Source: Fasciolopsis buskii
Lineage: Eukaryota; Platyhelminthes; Trematoda; Plagiorchiida; Fasciolidae
Direction of reading: 5' to 3'
DNA length: 64,000 nt
Assembly: GCA_008360955.1 (NCBI GenBank)
Contig: LUCM01006167.1
Span: 83,504 to 147,503 of the forward strand
In this document: positions 11,600 to 25,402 of the stretch, one piece after another
Position numbering within the stretch: position 1 is the stretch's first letter
Layout: the number at the start of each line of letters is the position of its first letter
Notes under the pieces: generated by a model
Database searches by the model: none
What the model was told of the DNA's origin: nothing
The model's input: only the letters and a program-made list of their open reading frames with translations
Program-made: the position numbers and the translations under genes

Positions 11600-13530
11600 G
11601 CGCATACTCACACACACGCACACAACCAAACTTTACACTTCCACTTTTGTCTGATCTCCCAACACCAATGAACAAAAACGCGCGCACGTGTCCCCCGGCT
11701 CTGTCAAATATCCGACCAAGCGCATTTACTAGACAGTGCGGTGTGCAGTGCCTATCCGCATGATTGTGTATGTATGTGTGCTCGCTTCAGTGTGTGCATG
11801 TCACTACGTCCGTACATGTGTTATTATTTTCGTGTGTTTGTGTGCAAACTACGGTTGTTCTTCTTACCGGCCATTTTTATTTTCCAGCAGGAGCCCGCCT
11901 GTGTACGTATAATCATATAAATACAATTAAATACGAACATCTTATTTGTACGAGTGCAGGCTAGCCACGACCAGTGAAGCTGTGGATAGTTTTGTGGTTC
12001 ACCAATGCGCGTGGACCTTTGGAATGAGCGTACATCCTATCCGGATACTGTCGCCTCTTCTTTCAAGTTAATCGTGAGCTATCATGTGGTTGCACCGACC
12101 ATAAACACAAGGCTGGCTCAAAATGTATTCAGCCCAGCGGTATGAAACCTGTCTCCGCGTTTATAAGCTGTCAATGGGCTTGGAGTGCTTAAAGTTCAAA
12201 TTATCCCCAGCCACTGGTCGTCTGTTCATCATAAGCGTTGTGATCTTTGTAATTACATCATCCATCGGAAGCTTTAAGGCCAGTTCGGTGGAGCTTAGAT
12301 GTTTATCGTATATCTCCTCCCTGCAGAATTGGTTCGAAACATTTATCCGTTATTCCAGGTGCTTGCGATTTCTGTTGGGATTGTTCATTTCAGTCCCATG
12401 TGGTCGTGTTTCTTGCTAGCAATATTGTAGAAGTTCCTTATAATAAATCCTCCCCTCCCTGTCAGGAAATTGTCAGTTTCCCTCAGCGGGAGACTTTAAG
12501 TATTGGAAATAGCTCTTTACTCGGCTGGCGACCAGGCTTATCACAGGGAATTGGCGGTGGAAATAATGTGAGCGAAATAGCCAGTATTTGTCATTTAAAT
12601 AGAGACAGTAAGCAATAGAATAATTGTACCATCGTCCACACGAATAGGACAAAGAGCATGTGCTTCGGGTGACTGAACTGCGGAGTGCTGCGGAAAGGTA
12701 TCTTAAACAATTCGACCAAGTGCCAAGGCATAGTACCAGCTCCATATCTGCGCATCTGTTCGCTCGCTTGATGTATTTCGCTAGGCTACGTCCATGTTCG
12801 CCGGGCCTGGTTGCCCTTCTTGTGCAAGTGATTTGTAAATCGCATCTAATGTATGACCACCTGAGCAGATCGGGGAGAAATGAATTTGGTCAGCTTGAAC
12901 ATAAAGTGAATGAAATTGCTTTGCGTGGTTCATCAAGGTACTAGTGAGCAAGAAAGCTCGAGCAGTTAATACACTGTTATTTGATAGGGATTTATCGGAC
13001 TAGATTGCTGATGCATTGCGCGGGATTGTTTTGGCCACTTGACTGAGGGTTGGCGACTTCGTTGGCATTCTCTTTGATTTGTTCCGCGTGAAATGGCGAT
13101 CACAGAGTTCGGTTCGGGATTATTGTCCATGTCCTATGAGATTTTTGAACTGGTCTTTATGACGTGGTTCTACTCTAGTCGCAAATTGATTGGTTTTTAC
13201 TGCTTCAGATCGTTCTGATTTGCACGATCTTTTTGAGGATCATAAAGAAAATAATTATGAACTAAGTGAGAAAACCAATGATAAGTCCATATCTGGTATG
13301 GTCGCATCTGATGTAAACGACAGCCGCGGCTCTTGCCCTGTTACATATTTGTCGGTCGACGAAGGTGATCGGTATTTCCCTCGCTTTCGTTGGCGCATCT
13401 TTCAAATTCGGAGTAGTCTTCGCGATCCTTATCGGCATAATCTTTCTTTTGAAGTCTGTTGGTCTAAATTCGGCGAACTTGGCGGTCGTGAAAGAGATTT
13501 TCTAGCAGGCATTTGTACCCCTTAATGGTT
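11600..13530. other. intergenic, unassigned open frames
   Basis: Plus-strand frames at 12123-12419, 12660-12944 and 13190-13525 are open but unrecognised. The last follows an acceptor-like TGCTTCAG at about 13203-13210 and begins with an acidic stretch (DLHDLFEDHKENNYELSEKT). It lacks a clear donor, so I do not call it an exon. Confidence 0.3.
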
Positions 13531-14060
13531 TATCGTCCGATTGGGAACTACCTTATCGCCTTCGAGTAGAGAATACCTTAAACTAGGGCAAGTTTTGATG
13601 TCACAATATGTTATGTTGACGAGTTTGGTTGGTCTATGCACACACCGAAGCACAAGACACAAGTACTCACAGCGCACGATACCACAGGAGCACACAGCCT
13701 GTGGTCTAGTAGGACACGAACACATACACAGAGGTTGGAGACACAAAAGTTCGGGCTCTAGACTCAGAGCCCGTAGTCGCACAACGAAAGGGACGGAACG
13801 GCTTCTCCCTTGAATGGGCAGCCACACGGAACAGTAATCGGTGCGAAGTACGAATAGCTAGCCCAGCCCGCTAGCGGAAGAGAGGACGAACACACAGTAC
13901 TGCCGCGCGTTTACTGGTGACCCACCAATACAAGTCAGAATTCAAGTGGCCTCCATCGTTTATATAGTTTTGTTGGGTGGCCTTGATTGATGTGTGGACT
14001 AGCCAATCACAACGGGCTTTTATGAATCATTTCGCGGACATATAAAAATATTCAACCGCG
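13530..14060 (-). promoter_or_regulatory. promoter-like or LTR-like block on the minus strand
   Basis: On the minus strand a GTGATTGGCT (inverted CCAAT, 14003-14007) is followed about 40 nt later by TATATAAA (13959-13966). A long GTGT-rich leader then runs to about 13530. This U3-R-U5-like order is what an LTR would show, but no matching second LTR, primer site or gag/pol was found. It could also be a cellular promoter. Confidence 0.3.
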
Positions 14061-15210
14061 CAATATCTAAAATAACGTCAATTTCGAAATATTAAGAAAA
14101 GGACAGATTCTTTTAGAAAATTAATAGCAGGAATGAAATCTGCGGCAGCAAAAACCTTAGAATGGTCACCGACCATAACACAATATGACTGTCATGGATA
14201 GGTCGAGGTGCGTGGTTGCAGTCGATCGCTAAAATTCTTGGGTCGAATGATACTACGTTTTGACCGGTCGAATGAGGCTCGGTCAGAGCTGGAATTTTCT
14301 ACAGATATCGGCGCAAGGCGTTAGAAACATGCGCATAATGCCGAATGGGGCGAATTTCAAAGTTGAATTTTGGTTTACACAGAGTCAAATAAATACTTCC
14401 CCATCTACTCGAACACTCGATTCCAATGGGCGCTGATACATTCTCGGACGTTGCCGTCATGTTTCTCGTTGGTCTTAGCATTACACACGTGCGTGCGGCT
14501 TCGTCGCACGGGTACCTCAGTGACCTAACAATTGTGTATCGGTGTTGAGATGTCGCGCTGAGCAAGTGAGACCGTCAACATTCAGCTTACAACGCGTTCA
14601 TCTGTCCTTTTGGACGAAAAGCTAGTGTACTGGAACCCCCCTCCCTCACGTAACAACCTAAACATTTTACCAAACCGCTCTTGCTAATAGCAGTCGGACG
14701 AGGGAAGGCCCGGGACAATAGATCGCAAATTATTCCGGATTAGGTCAATGGGGGCTTAGCGGCAAACCGGAATGTTGCAGCCCGAGATTCCAACGAACAG
14801 CCTGAACAGCTGATCAGGGGATTCTGAGCAACAGCGAAAACTATCCACAGGAACGAAGTCAATGGGCACAAAAGCATGGTCGCAGTATAGCCCGAATGCG
14901 TATATAGGATGAGTATCAGTCTGTTGTGCGTGGTCCGGAAGATTAGCTGTTTACGAGACCGCGTGACGCCAACTTGGACTGTCTGATTAGGCTAGTAAAC
15001 GTGTCTTAGTGGTCTTAATCTTGTTTCAGAATATCACAAAATTGGATAGTAAGCTGTCAGTAAAGGAAATTTCTGTTGAATGATTAGACTGATGATTAAA
15101 TTAGTTATGCTTTGTTCTTGCTTCGTTCCTTGTTCATGTTGAGTGTGCCACTGTCTGACTTTCTCAACATTTTCGCTCACGCGACCAAGCAGCGTCGCAG
15201 TTGTTCGCTC
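14060..15210. other. no recognised content
   Basis: Minus frame 14299-14565 is open but matches nothing I know. Confidence 0.3.
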
Positions 15211-15214
15211 ACTT

Positions 15215-15475
15215 CGGTGCATGATGAAGTTCAGCAAGTCGTTCGGAGCCTGCCCAGTAGCGTAATGGCTAAGGCGTTCGACTCAAATTTGTTCGTCCCG
15301 GGTTCGCGTCCCAGTTCGGACGCAGTGGATATGCACTGCTGATGATTCCTAACAAGGATGAAGGAGCTGTACAGTGCTTCCATGGTCTCTTTATGGTGAT
15401 TTGAGCGATGATATCACATGGTGAATTATTTCAGGAAAACATTCAATCTCCTACCACTAATATGTACCAAGTTTA
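15215..15475 (+). mobile_element. tRNA-headed SINE, family A
   Basis: The head carries an A-box-like TAGCGTAATGGCTAAGG and a B-box GGGTTCGCGTCCC. The body reads GATATGCACTGCTGATGATT and AACAAGGATGAAG, and the tail ATATCACATGGTGAATTATT. The minus copy at 34.0-34.25 kb matches along the whole length, including the flank before the head. Confidence 0.75.
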
Positions 15476-15479
15476 CAAC

Positions 15480-16680
15480 TCAGTTAATTCGAGATCTCTT
15501 GACAAAGTACGGCCTGTATGTGAAGTAACGTAGTGCACATGGTCTTTGCGCCCTTGAGACGGTTCGCTAAGGGATACATTCTTCGGTCAAAGGCACACCT
15601 GCTCTGAAAAGCTGGAAATCCCCGGGGACGATGAAGTCGAATGGGATCCGCGTAAATCTCGTTTTTAAGACTTCTGGAATCTGTTAAACATTCCAAAGGG
15701 ACTGCATAACTCCTGTCTTATTAACGAGTGATAATGAGTAACTTAAAATCAGTCCGGTCGATGTGATTAGTAAGTTATTATTCATGCTCATTGTAGATGA
15801 CGGCACACACGTATCCATCCTAATCGAGCAGATCTCCATCGCATTGTGGAATAGCGTTAAAAAATGCCCCCTCCATTAAAACATCTTATCCTAGCTTGAT
15901 TATTGTCCTATGGCTGGACATTGTCATCGCGATTCGGCCGATCTTTCAACGCCACACGTGAACGTGGCAGGTTCACCTGAAATGTTCGATATCGCCCGAC
16001 TGTCGAACAATTGGCAGCCTCTATCATCGTGCACTTGCGCAGACAGCATTTCCTGCACAGGTGGAATGAATGGTATTCAGTCTGCGGTACTTTTTCCAGT
16101 GTACATCTAGATAAGAAGAAAACTGGACCAACAACAATAAGAACATTATAACCGTTCAGAAATGAATAAAGTAAATGAAACGTGCATGCTATAAGGAGGT
16201 TGGAAAGTGGGGTTCTCCGTATGCCCGTTTGCCGAACTGATGGAGGTCGACGGTAGTTTATGAAGATAGACCCGAGGGTACGAACAACAAGGAAATGGTG
16301 TGCCTTTTCCATAGATAGATTGATAATGCAAAACTGCCAGAGAAGGTGGTGATTTACTCGAAAAATTCAGCAAATCGAAATGCTTTATCCCTCGCGACGG
16401 CACACCCTCCTCGAGCAAGAATCGTCACAACAACATGGTTAGCATTCAATCAATTCAACAGCCGCCTAGACTTTTGGATGTGGAACCCATTGAAAGCATG
16501 TGGGGTTTCGTAAAGAAAGACTATGCTGACTATAGATTTGCCACATGTTCATAGTTCGTAAAGTCGTCTAACAAAAAAATGGGACGGAATATCGCTCGCA
16601 CATCAGGAGCGCTCGGGATTGTTATTACTGACAACTGGTGCGGGTATGCGATTTCTTGGTAATATGTACCACTGATTTTC

Positions 16681-16720
<40 letters not shown>

Positions 16721-19700
16721 TCTTTTATTCCTCTTTTCTCTTACCACAATGTCAATAATCACCGCACGGACGGGTCCAGTCGTAGTGTTAACATTAGAAA
16801 TTAAACACTAGAAGGGTGGGGCAATTTTCGACGACATGCACCTCAAGAAAAATGCGAATTAGTCGGTGGAGGACTTCAAAGACACGACAGTCGAAACCTA
16901 TGGAAATAAAATAAGCTCGAATTCCAACAAAGAAAATAATGTGAATGTGTATCTCAATAATTCGCGGATCATAGTACAGTAGTAAGTGTTACACGTGTCC
17001 TGTTACATATTTTCTTGGAATCCGGTCCCTTGAACTGCTCTCGGTTGGCGTGATCGTCTTGGACTTAGAGAGCAGACTTGTTTGAAGCACATGATTGGAT
17101 TTATTCCCAAGCTCCTTATTTCAGGGCTTTCGAAGTAAAGTCGCTATTCTCAGCTACCGGCGTTTGTTGAGATCGCAGTGAAAGTTATGAGAAAGCAAGC
17201 AGTATGTGTTCAGGTGATAGATGCTTGACAAATTAGTGTTTTAATTAGATCAAAGCAAACGCTTTGCAATAGAACAGATTGATCTCAACCTTCCGGAGTC
17301 ATCAAGTTGACTGGTGACCTGATATTTAGCGTCACCAATAGAATTTGCGGCTCGTTTCACGTTGAAATGATAGAGCCCTTAACATTGGGACTAGTCAGTA
17401 TGTATGGTCCTCGTACGTTCTCTTAGTTTGGTCCCGTGTAACTGTCAGCCTTTGGCCTCTTCACTGATTTCACGTAACCAAGTAATTTTATTGTTTGAAA
17501 TCGTTCCGTTATTCTAGTTGAAATGCTAGATGAATATTTGCATAGGCAGTCAAGAAAATAACTCGAAACGGTTGAGTCCAATCTCTTCCAGATTATAACC
17601 TATTCTTGCTCTAAAGAACTCTTCGAATAAAACCTAATGCATGAGCTTTGAGCGATTCTGCTGGTTGAAAATGCTGGTAAAATAACAACCAAGATAAATT
17701 TGACGAGGCACGATGATGTTGAAATCAATTCTGGAATTAAAGGAGTACTAACCGGCAGAAATGCAACATGATATCGGCGTTGAATCCGGACATTTCGTTC
17801 TCATGAGATCAATCCATCAGCTTAGAAGTGCTTTATTACAGAAGACTGATGTGGGGACAAGTAGTCTGCTTGTTTGAACTAGCGATTTCCAACCGGACTC
17901 AAATCATTTTCCCTCCGTGACAAGGCTCCCTAATAAAGCGTTCGGGACCATATTTCCATCTTCTCTCTCTCAACTTGTTTTTATGTTTCTCCGAACTTGT
18001 GATATCCGCTTCATTCATACAATCGATAATTTTGCGACATTATTTCGTTGTGGCTATTTCCAAATGACAGACTGCATTCGAAAATCGCGCTACTCCGAGG
18101 CTTCTTGCATCAGCTCACATGTATCCAGCTCACATTCAGCCATTGCGGTAGACCTTCTTGTCGTTTTTTTGAAACCATTTGACGCATATTCCCTCTGTGT
18201 CCGGTTTGGGCACAGAAGTTATTTCGTGTCTGTTTGTATACTTGTATATAGTAAATATCACAGAAATCAGTGACTTGGGAAATGAAATCGATTGGGATCA
18301 TCCGGAGTCACATTACTCCGCATTTAACGCTGCATTACTGGCCCACATTGGTGTTTGTTCAGAGTTCAGGGATGCAGCATAGTCCCTCTCTTAATCCTGA
18401 ATGGAGTTGGTCCAATAGCTACAAGATTTCAGCAAATTTGCAGTGTCCACCTGACAGTCCTTGACACGGTACGCTATAGCTTCCCGACCACTTGCAGCTA
18501 CCATCTAGCCAACCACGGTCGCCCGGGACTGCAAAGGACAAAATTCAGTGATTTCCGTCGATCCAAGTTACGTTGCCAATGAATTTTCATCCTTTTTGCT
18601 ACATATATATATATATATAGTGTAAATAACTCGCAGCATGAGTTCCAGTTGTTGAAACGACTTTACTACCTTCAACTGCGTAGTCGCTGGTCGGATGAAT
18701 TCCAGTCCGGTTAATTTAAGTTCGCAAATTATAACCAAAAACCAATCAGACCTGCAAGAAGCGTTGATTTACTTTCAGGCATGTCAAGGTTTTCAGAAAG
18801 ACCAATGGATCCAACTTCATTGTTCGCGCATCTTTGTTTTAAAAGTAAAATGATACAATCTGGTTAGTAGATTACTTGTATCCAAGTCTCTTTAGCACGC
18901 AATTTCTGATTAATTTATTAGACTTACTGTAACGACTAGTGTCAAGTTAGCTAGACCGTGATTTATCTCCTTCACGTAGCATGTATTTAAAGGTTCAACG
19001 AAGATAAACACGCTTCACAACCTTTTCGCTTTGGCGTCCTCGAGCATGTTGGCCTAACATTCCGGAGAGGTCTCACCAGTAACAGTGCCGTAAGACTCAA
19101 ACCACTAATCCTGAGTAGCCGTTCGTGGACAAAATCACCGCCCCCCCCCAACTCTGTTGCCTATTTTCAGTTAGTTTCCTATCTAGGCTGATTAATTCAG
19201 TGTTATTCGACTCATGGTGGATCCGTCTGTTTAAAATAGCAGGGATTATTATCCTGATTGGCACCACGGAACCCCCGAGGTAGTAGAATTCGCCCGATAT
19301 CAATCCTTGCGTAATAATCCATCTGAGAGAACGCCTCATTAACGTTGGTTTCCGATATGATTTTAGTATCGCCATTTCGCGGCAACTGTACAACAAATCT
19401 TATCAACTCCCGTATTAAAATAGCTACTGAAGCTAGAAATTGCAATCAATAACTTCGAAGACCATTCACACGTTCGTCTGTTGAACAAAGCTTATTTCAC
19501 ATGAGCTGGTTCTCATGCTGACAAAAGCAATATGCAAAAAGCCGACTGACGATCGATCTGTGCTCAGTTAACTTCAATTTTTCCTTTTTTGCTGTAGAAT
19601 GCTCTTCATAATTGAGTGAAGCGGAACAATTTCATGATCGATAAACCAAATCATGGTAACTAGGCTCAAAATGAATTTCACCAATTTGAGAACACGTCCA

Positions 19701-22130
19701 CTAACTATGCGATGACGACTACTTCGGTGTCTTCGGCCAGTGGATTGGACCAAAGGCATATTTCTTGCCAATGTTCATAGTACAAATGTGAATTTAGAAG
19801 CCCCAGTTGAAATAACTTCCAAGAACGTTCGAAACAACTTCAACATGCGTCACGGATGAAATGTATTTGATGTTGGTTCGTATCAGTTGGTCGATTACTT
19901 CTGCATGCACTAATTCAACTATCATGACCTGGTCCAGCATACAGCAGAGATTGTAAAATAACGGATTTTCTCATATGGATTCTGCGGTCAGTTGTTGCGA
20001 GCATCGTTTTCCACATACGCATTGTCCTGAAACAACAACAGTTGGCCTGTTTGGACTGGGAAAATTTTGGTGGCAAACTGCATGTTTTCTTATTTGAAGT
20101 TTTGAAATAGGAAAAGTGCGAGGTGAACGGGAATGATTGCAATCAGCCTATTGTAAACCTGCCTTGAGAAAAGCTGGCCACTTTGACGGGCATGTAGGTT
20201 CAGTACAAATATTCCTGGCCGCGTTATACCGTTCATATTTGCAAAACTTCGAATAACATATCACATGAGACATCATTATTTTCGCAATATATTCGGTTCT
20301 GATATGCATATTTCCTCTCCATACATTTTCGTACTCTTTTGAAAACAGAAAAATATCTTTCGTTTCAGTAATTTGGTAGATTGCTTTCGGATCACATTTT
20401 TCATGCACAAACCTCTGGTCATCTAGTGAGCATTGTACTCAGAAGGACCGGGCTAGTTAAAGCCTATCTGTGGTCCACATCGATCATCGCACCCTGGGTT
20501 TGGAGCCGGACTTCCCAGCTGGAAAGTCGGCGTCTCACCGGCTCCCGTCCAGGCTGATTATATAAATACAAAGTCGAGTTTGCGCAGATTTCGTCTTGAT
20601 GTTAGCAATGAAATGTGCATAGATTAGTCCAGTGATAAAATCCCAGTTCTTACAAGGAACTGAAAGATCACCAGTTGCCCTAAACACGAGTGGTATTTTT
20701 ATCTGTCTATAGGGGATCCCACAGTCGGCAACAGTGAACTGGTTTGTGGAATTTCATTCTCGGAACTTTCACCTCGCGAACTACCCGACTGGTCAGAACC
20801 AAAGGGGCTAATAAGAACAATAATGATAACAATGTCCTTTTGATTCCCATCAAATTCTCTGCCACGCAAAAGCACTCTAACGGTTATGGGAATTTGAGAC
20901 TAACTAGTAAACAGTGTGAACTCACTGGCAGTCTGCGAGAGAATGGTAATGTAATTGGCACTGCGCCTGAATCTGATAGAAATTTCCTTTGGTTATCGGT
21001 GGTTGCGCCACACTGCAACGCGCCAGACTAATTGCGATCAATGCACAGGCGTGGATATAACCCGATCTTGCCAGAGAGCGAGCAAATGTTGAACGCAAGA
21101 CCGAAGTGAGACCACGTTATCCCATTGGCTACCAGTGAACAGCAGACGTGATCAGAAGGCAAGACTGCGAATATGCAAACTGAGACGGTCATATCGTGTG
21201 CTGAACCAACCAATTAGAATGAGCGGACTCGACAAAAAACGCAATGAACTAAATTGCGTACAATGCAGCGAACAAGATGGGCCAATCAAAGCACGACCTG
21301 AACAACCGATGAAATAATGGCAGTCGCACAGGGGCAATAATGCAAGAAATGCAACCTATAGATGTGCGATGACTTTACTTGATAAACGAGAGAGGCTTTG
21401 GTTGTCCTTACGTGGGCTAGTGGGGCGGACGATAGCGACCTAGAGATAAGCTCGGCTCAATGAATTCGGAAAAGGCGTTACACAACAGTCAAAACTGGCT
21501 GAGTTACTTTACACGAATTGCGCGAATAGCAGTAAAGGCAGTTTTTGGAAGCTGACTGCGTGACAAAATTAACCCATTTTCGAGTCGAACTGCCACATGT
21601 AATAAGAGGGATGTTTATTACGATAACGACGAAAGTCAAACACTGATTTCATGAAAGCGATTCAGAGGAAGCGACCCAGTAAAAGAATCTGCTATTGTTT
21701 GCTGGTTTGCCACAGGTTTCCATTAGCCTGGCCCAATGAAAGTAAAATAAATTGGCCAAATTCTTGCAGTTAAATAGCGTGGATTGATCCGCTGACCTAC
21801 TGCTATAGAGCATAACGCACAAATAACCATGGTAAAACTAGAGTAGTTGGATCTGCGAGCTCTCTGTCATCTACGATGCTCATCGGCCCCGGTTTTTTTG
21901 CTAGGGACTCACTTGCTCCAAAATATGCGAGTGATGGGAAAATTGCGACAGTGTTGCAAGAAACAGACATTCTAAGACTTGACTGATTCTCAATGACCTG
22001 AGCAGGCTACTTCCGTAGTGGCACAAACATGTAAATGCAATAGTTGCACATCTTGAAGAGTATAACGATTATTCTTATTTGTAAGATCTTATCGAAATCA
22101 TCTAGGTTAACCCTTGATCTTAATCCTTTT
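15480..22130. other. gene-poor stretch
   Basis: Contains the ATT microsatellite at 16.7 kb, a short TA run at 18603-18619 and a poly-C run near 19141. A possible tRNA-like relic lies near 20470-20560 (minus, GGCTCCAAACCC box). The open frames in this stretch, including the 134-codon minus frame at 15908-16312, lack recognisable domains and good paired splice sites. Confidence 0.35.
16681..16721. repeat. (ATT)n microsatellite
   Basis: About 13 uninterrupted trinucleotide units. Confidence 0.95.
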
Positions 22131-22139
22131 TGTCTTTCG

Positions 22140-22305
22140 CTTCCTTTATTGTTGGAATGACAGTGTGCATCATTTTCACGAGGGAATCGCGGCCGATAAA
22201 GGACTGCTAAGTGGGGAAGTTGGCCGGCGGCGGGAGGTTTCGAGTCCGCCATCTTCAGATTGAAACGTCGTTATTTTAATCGCTCGACCCCCGCCGCCCG
22301 TTATT
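22140..22305 (-). mobile_element. tRNA-headed SINE, family B
   Basis: Minus-strand order: tRNA-like head with GGACTCGAAACCTCCCGCC as B-box region, then CGGCCAACTTCCCCACTTAG, then GAAAATGATGCACACTGTCA. The last block is nearly the same as the tail of the 53.6 kb copy (GAAAACGATGCACACTGTTA). Confidence 0.65.
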
Positions 22306-22879
22306 ATTATCTCCATTTTCGAGTGGTTTATGTAACCGATACTCAAGGAGAAAAACAACTTTCACAGTTGCAAAAGGAAGAGTATACACCGAGAAACTGA
22401 ACTAGATAAGAGAAAGTTCTTTTCCGAGCGAGCGAAGTGCCGACCAAGCCTTCAGTTAACGTTACGCTTGGCGTCGTAATCTAAAACGTTTTGTTCCCGG
22501 CTAAGATAAGACCACCTTTTGATACTTAGTAATGCAATTTCTTGTTCCACCCAAAGCAACTTCGCCCAGAGATCGGACACTGACTCAGGGCCACCAATGC
22601 AACAAATAAACAACGTTACTGTTCAAGTCCATTGAAACTCGACTAATCATGCAGAAGGCCAGGAGTACACAGACGAACAGTCACTCGACGAATCCATTTG
22701 AAATTACATTAAATCTCCTACTAGTGATAACGACCAATTTTCTGTTAGTTTGTTTGTAATGTCTTCGGTTCATGTAGTGACGTCTTCCTCGACTGAGTGT
22801 TATTCGCGTAGCGTGTAAACTTCTGTGGCCTACAAAACCCATATCTTTCGTTGTTGATGCTTGGCAAATAAGTGAGAAC

Positions 22880-23060
22880 CAGCTTGATTAGCTTAATGGC
22901 TAAGACATTTGACTCGCCATCGTTGGTTCTAGTTCCCACATGATGGATATGCGTTGTTAATGGTTTCTAACAAAGATGAAGTTGCTCCAAAGTGCTTCCA
23001 TGACTTTCGTTGTTGTGTCGAATGTTGACACTGCTCGATGGATCAGCTGTGATTTTAATA
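22880..23060 (+). mobile_element. degenerate SINE, family A
   Basis: Shares the TAATGGCTAAG..TTTGACTC head, a GGATATGCGTTGTTAATGG body and AACAAAGATGAAG..GTGCTTCCATG with the family A copies at 15.2 and 34.0 kb. The tail is poorly preserved. Confidence 0.6.
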
Positions 23061-23510
23061 AAATGTCACCTTTGGGCAATCACTGGGTAGGATCATGCAG
23101 CGGAAGCAAGTGATGAGACAAATTTCCATCTAGAATTTATATATTTACCGCAAGGAATTACCGATGGCTTCTGGAACTGGTGTTTTAATAGACTTGTTCT
23201 GTTTATGTCACTTAGTCCGATAAATTTCTTATCTGATTTGAATTGAGTTTGAAATCAAATAAATTCGTCTGTTGTTCCTCGTTGCCAATACTAACTTGTC
23301 CCCCCCTCCCCCAGTACCTTTCTATCGCCCATCAATCGAGACCGGTAGAGTAAAAAAAATCCTCGTGGCAAATATTTTCGTCGAACATGATCATGTATCG
23401 AACGCATCCCATTTGAGGGCGATTGCTTGAATTCATTGGATATGACAACTACACAAACACAGGCACAGAGACACAAATCCGGTAAGCAAAAGTGCTGACA
23501 ACAGATCGGA

Positions 23511-23732
23511 TTACTCAACTGCACCATAATCCCGGCCCATTTTCGTTTCGACACAAGTACTCATCGAGTTCACACTGAGCAAATCATCCTGGTTGTCCCC
23601 ATCGCCGGCTTCGTTTCCGCCAAGTTCGCCATAATCTGACTTTGTTTTGACAACAGCCGGCGGAGCATAGCCTCGACCATTCAGTTTCGAGCTCAATTTG
23701 ACTCGTGCGTAGTAGATCAAATAGAGGAAAAT
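23511..23732 (-). CDS. 3'-terminal coding exon of an unidentified membrane protein
   Basis: On the minus strand an acceptor (TTTTGTAG) is followed in phase 0 by 73 codons and a TAG stop. The product starts with a hydrophobic end (IFLYLIYYARVKLSSK), which looks like the end of a last membrane helix with a positive cytoplasmic flank. It then has an acidic tail with a dileucine-type DDLLSV motif, ending MGRDYGAVE. Upstream exons should lie at higher coordinates and were not found. The layout fits the C-terminal tail of a multi-pass transporter or receptor, but the family is unknown. Confidence 0.45.
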   Translation of the reverse strand: MFLYLIYYARVKLSSKLNGRGYAPPAVVKTKSDYGELGGNEAGDGDNQDDLLSVNSMSTCVETKMGRDYGAVE

Positions 23733-23739
23733 CTACAAA

Positions 23740-25400
23740 ATGGATTGATGAAACACAATCGGCTGACTTGTTGGGATTTGAACTTCGCTCAGAAAATCAA
23801 CAAAAAAAACAGGAAAGATTTTGGTGGCGGGATTATTCATAACTACTCATAATCAAGAAGTGTTAGATGAATCACTTAGTTTATTACCTACTTCATGATT
23901 CTATATCGGTTATGTTTCACACTGCAACTTAGTAGACGTCGTCTTATATGGAATAAATATGGTATTCTTTGCTGAACACGGTCAATGATGTTACTTACAC
24001 TGGACTGCCAAGCCCCGTGACTGGCTTGGAGTTTTTCCTCGCGATACTAATGTTCGCGGTTTAGGCTATCCACAGGAGTTGCAAAATCATAATAGTTGGC
24101 TGTTAAACGAAGGAAGAAGCTGCAGGATTTCTTGTTATTAAAAATCTCACAGCCTTGGCGAAATGCTGATGAGGCGAAATTTGAGTCGAACCGGGATGAG
24201 TCATTGGTCAGCAGCCACCAAAAAGGGATAAACCGAACGTCTGCTGCCCAACCAATAAGTACAGTTTGATGCTTTCCTACAGTGTCGTTGTTTGTGTCGA
24301 AGCGCCAGATCGCTGCGTGATTAGACAATAGTGAATGAAGTGACCTAAACAAATGAGTAGCTGTGATTGAAAGGTCAGCGACAAAATGCAGCTTCAACAT
24401 TAGGCACGCGAAACTGATACAGATCAGTCAGCGTGAGCGATCACTCAGTGCGGCGAGACGATTTGGAATATACTTAACAAGGTTGAGTAAATGGATCGAA
24501 AAAGCTAAGGGAACCGATACGCATTCAAACATCTTACAAACGCGTAATGTTGTCATGATTTATGGATCTTTTGGTACTGATTTGACCTCAGTGTTCTTGC
24601 CAGGTTGTGTGAGAGGAGATTTTCAATGGGCACTGGTTCTGACGAACGATGGCCGAATTTTGATGGACGATAACCAAAGGATGTTTGACAGAATTTTCCT
24701 TTTTTGCAACAAGCGTCTCAGATGCCCCCCCCCGCGTTTTTTTTTTACAAAATTTCAGCCCCACTCAATGCAGAGTGGATCAAGATTGTGAATGCTTTGT
24801 GCCACAGATGAAAGTTCCTTTAAGACCAGTCCCTTTCTTGATTCTCTGTGTTGAACCGATTTTCTGGACGATAGCTTATTTCAAACTCAAACTGCGCATC
24901 CTGTTGCGTAAAAATTCGGTTATCCAAAAATTCTCTGAGAATAGTCTTCTTTAAGTGAAATATGATCAAAAAATCGCCGTACAACAAGTACGACAAAATC
25001 TTTTGTCTGTTTACTTTCTTTACTAATGGACTGTATCACTTAGCATATTTAAATTAACTAGAAAAGAGGATTCATACTCAGAACAATTTTTTGGTCAGGT
25101 TATTGGCAGTTTTTATTTGGTCAACCTATGACCAGTTTTAGAACTGAAGAGCGAGTCACGAGTGTAGAGAAGCAATCACAGCCAGTTCGTTAAACATGGC
25201 AGGCGTTGCGAAGATTATGTTCTCACGATTTCGCATCGGCTGGATTAGAACATCTCCGGTCATAATCAGCCGCGACAACCATCACTACTGATCTTACTAT
25301 TCTCTTCTGAAAAAAGAACTTGAATCACATGGACCGTATGACCGGGCTGGTCTAGACGTGTAACCATTATGGAGAAAAATTTTGGTTACACTTCAACTTC
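23740..25400. other. no assigned gene
   Basis: Two long overlapping open frames on opposite strands (24047-24400 minus, 24363-24791 plus) lie here with no recognisable domain. A poly-C/poly-T run lies near 24726-24748. Confidence 0.3.
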
Positions 25401-25402
25401 CC

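Noticed and set aside
15908..16312. 134-codon minus-strand frame with a CRKCCLRKC cluster
   Set aside because: No recognised zinc-binding spacing, no convincing splice sites, and an overlapping frame of similar length.
24047..24791. Two long frames on opposite strands (117 and 142 codons)
   Set aside because: They overlap only at their ends, lack recognisable motifs and run through poly-C/T tracts.
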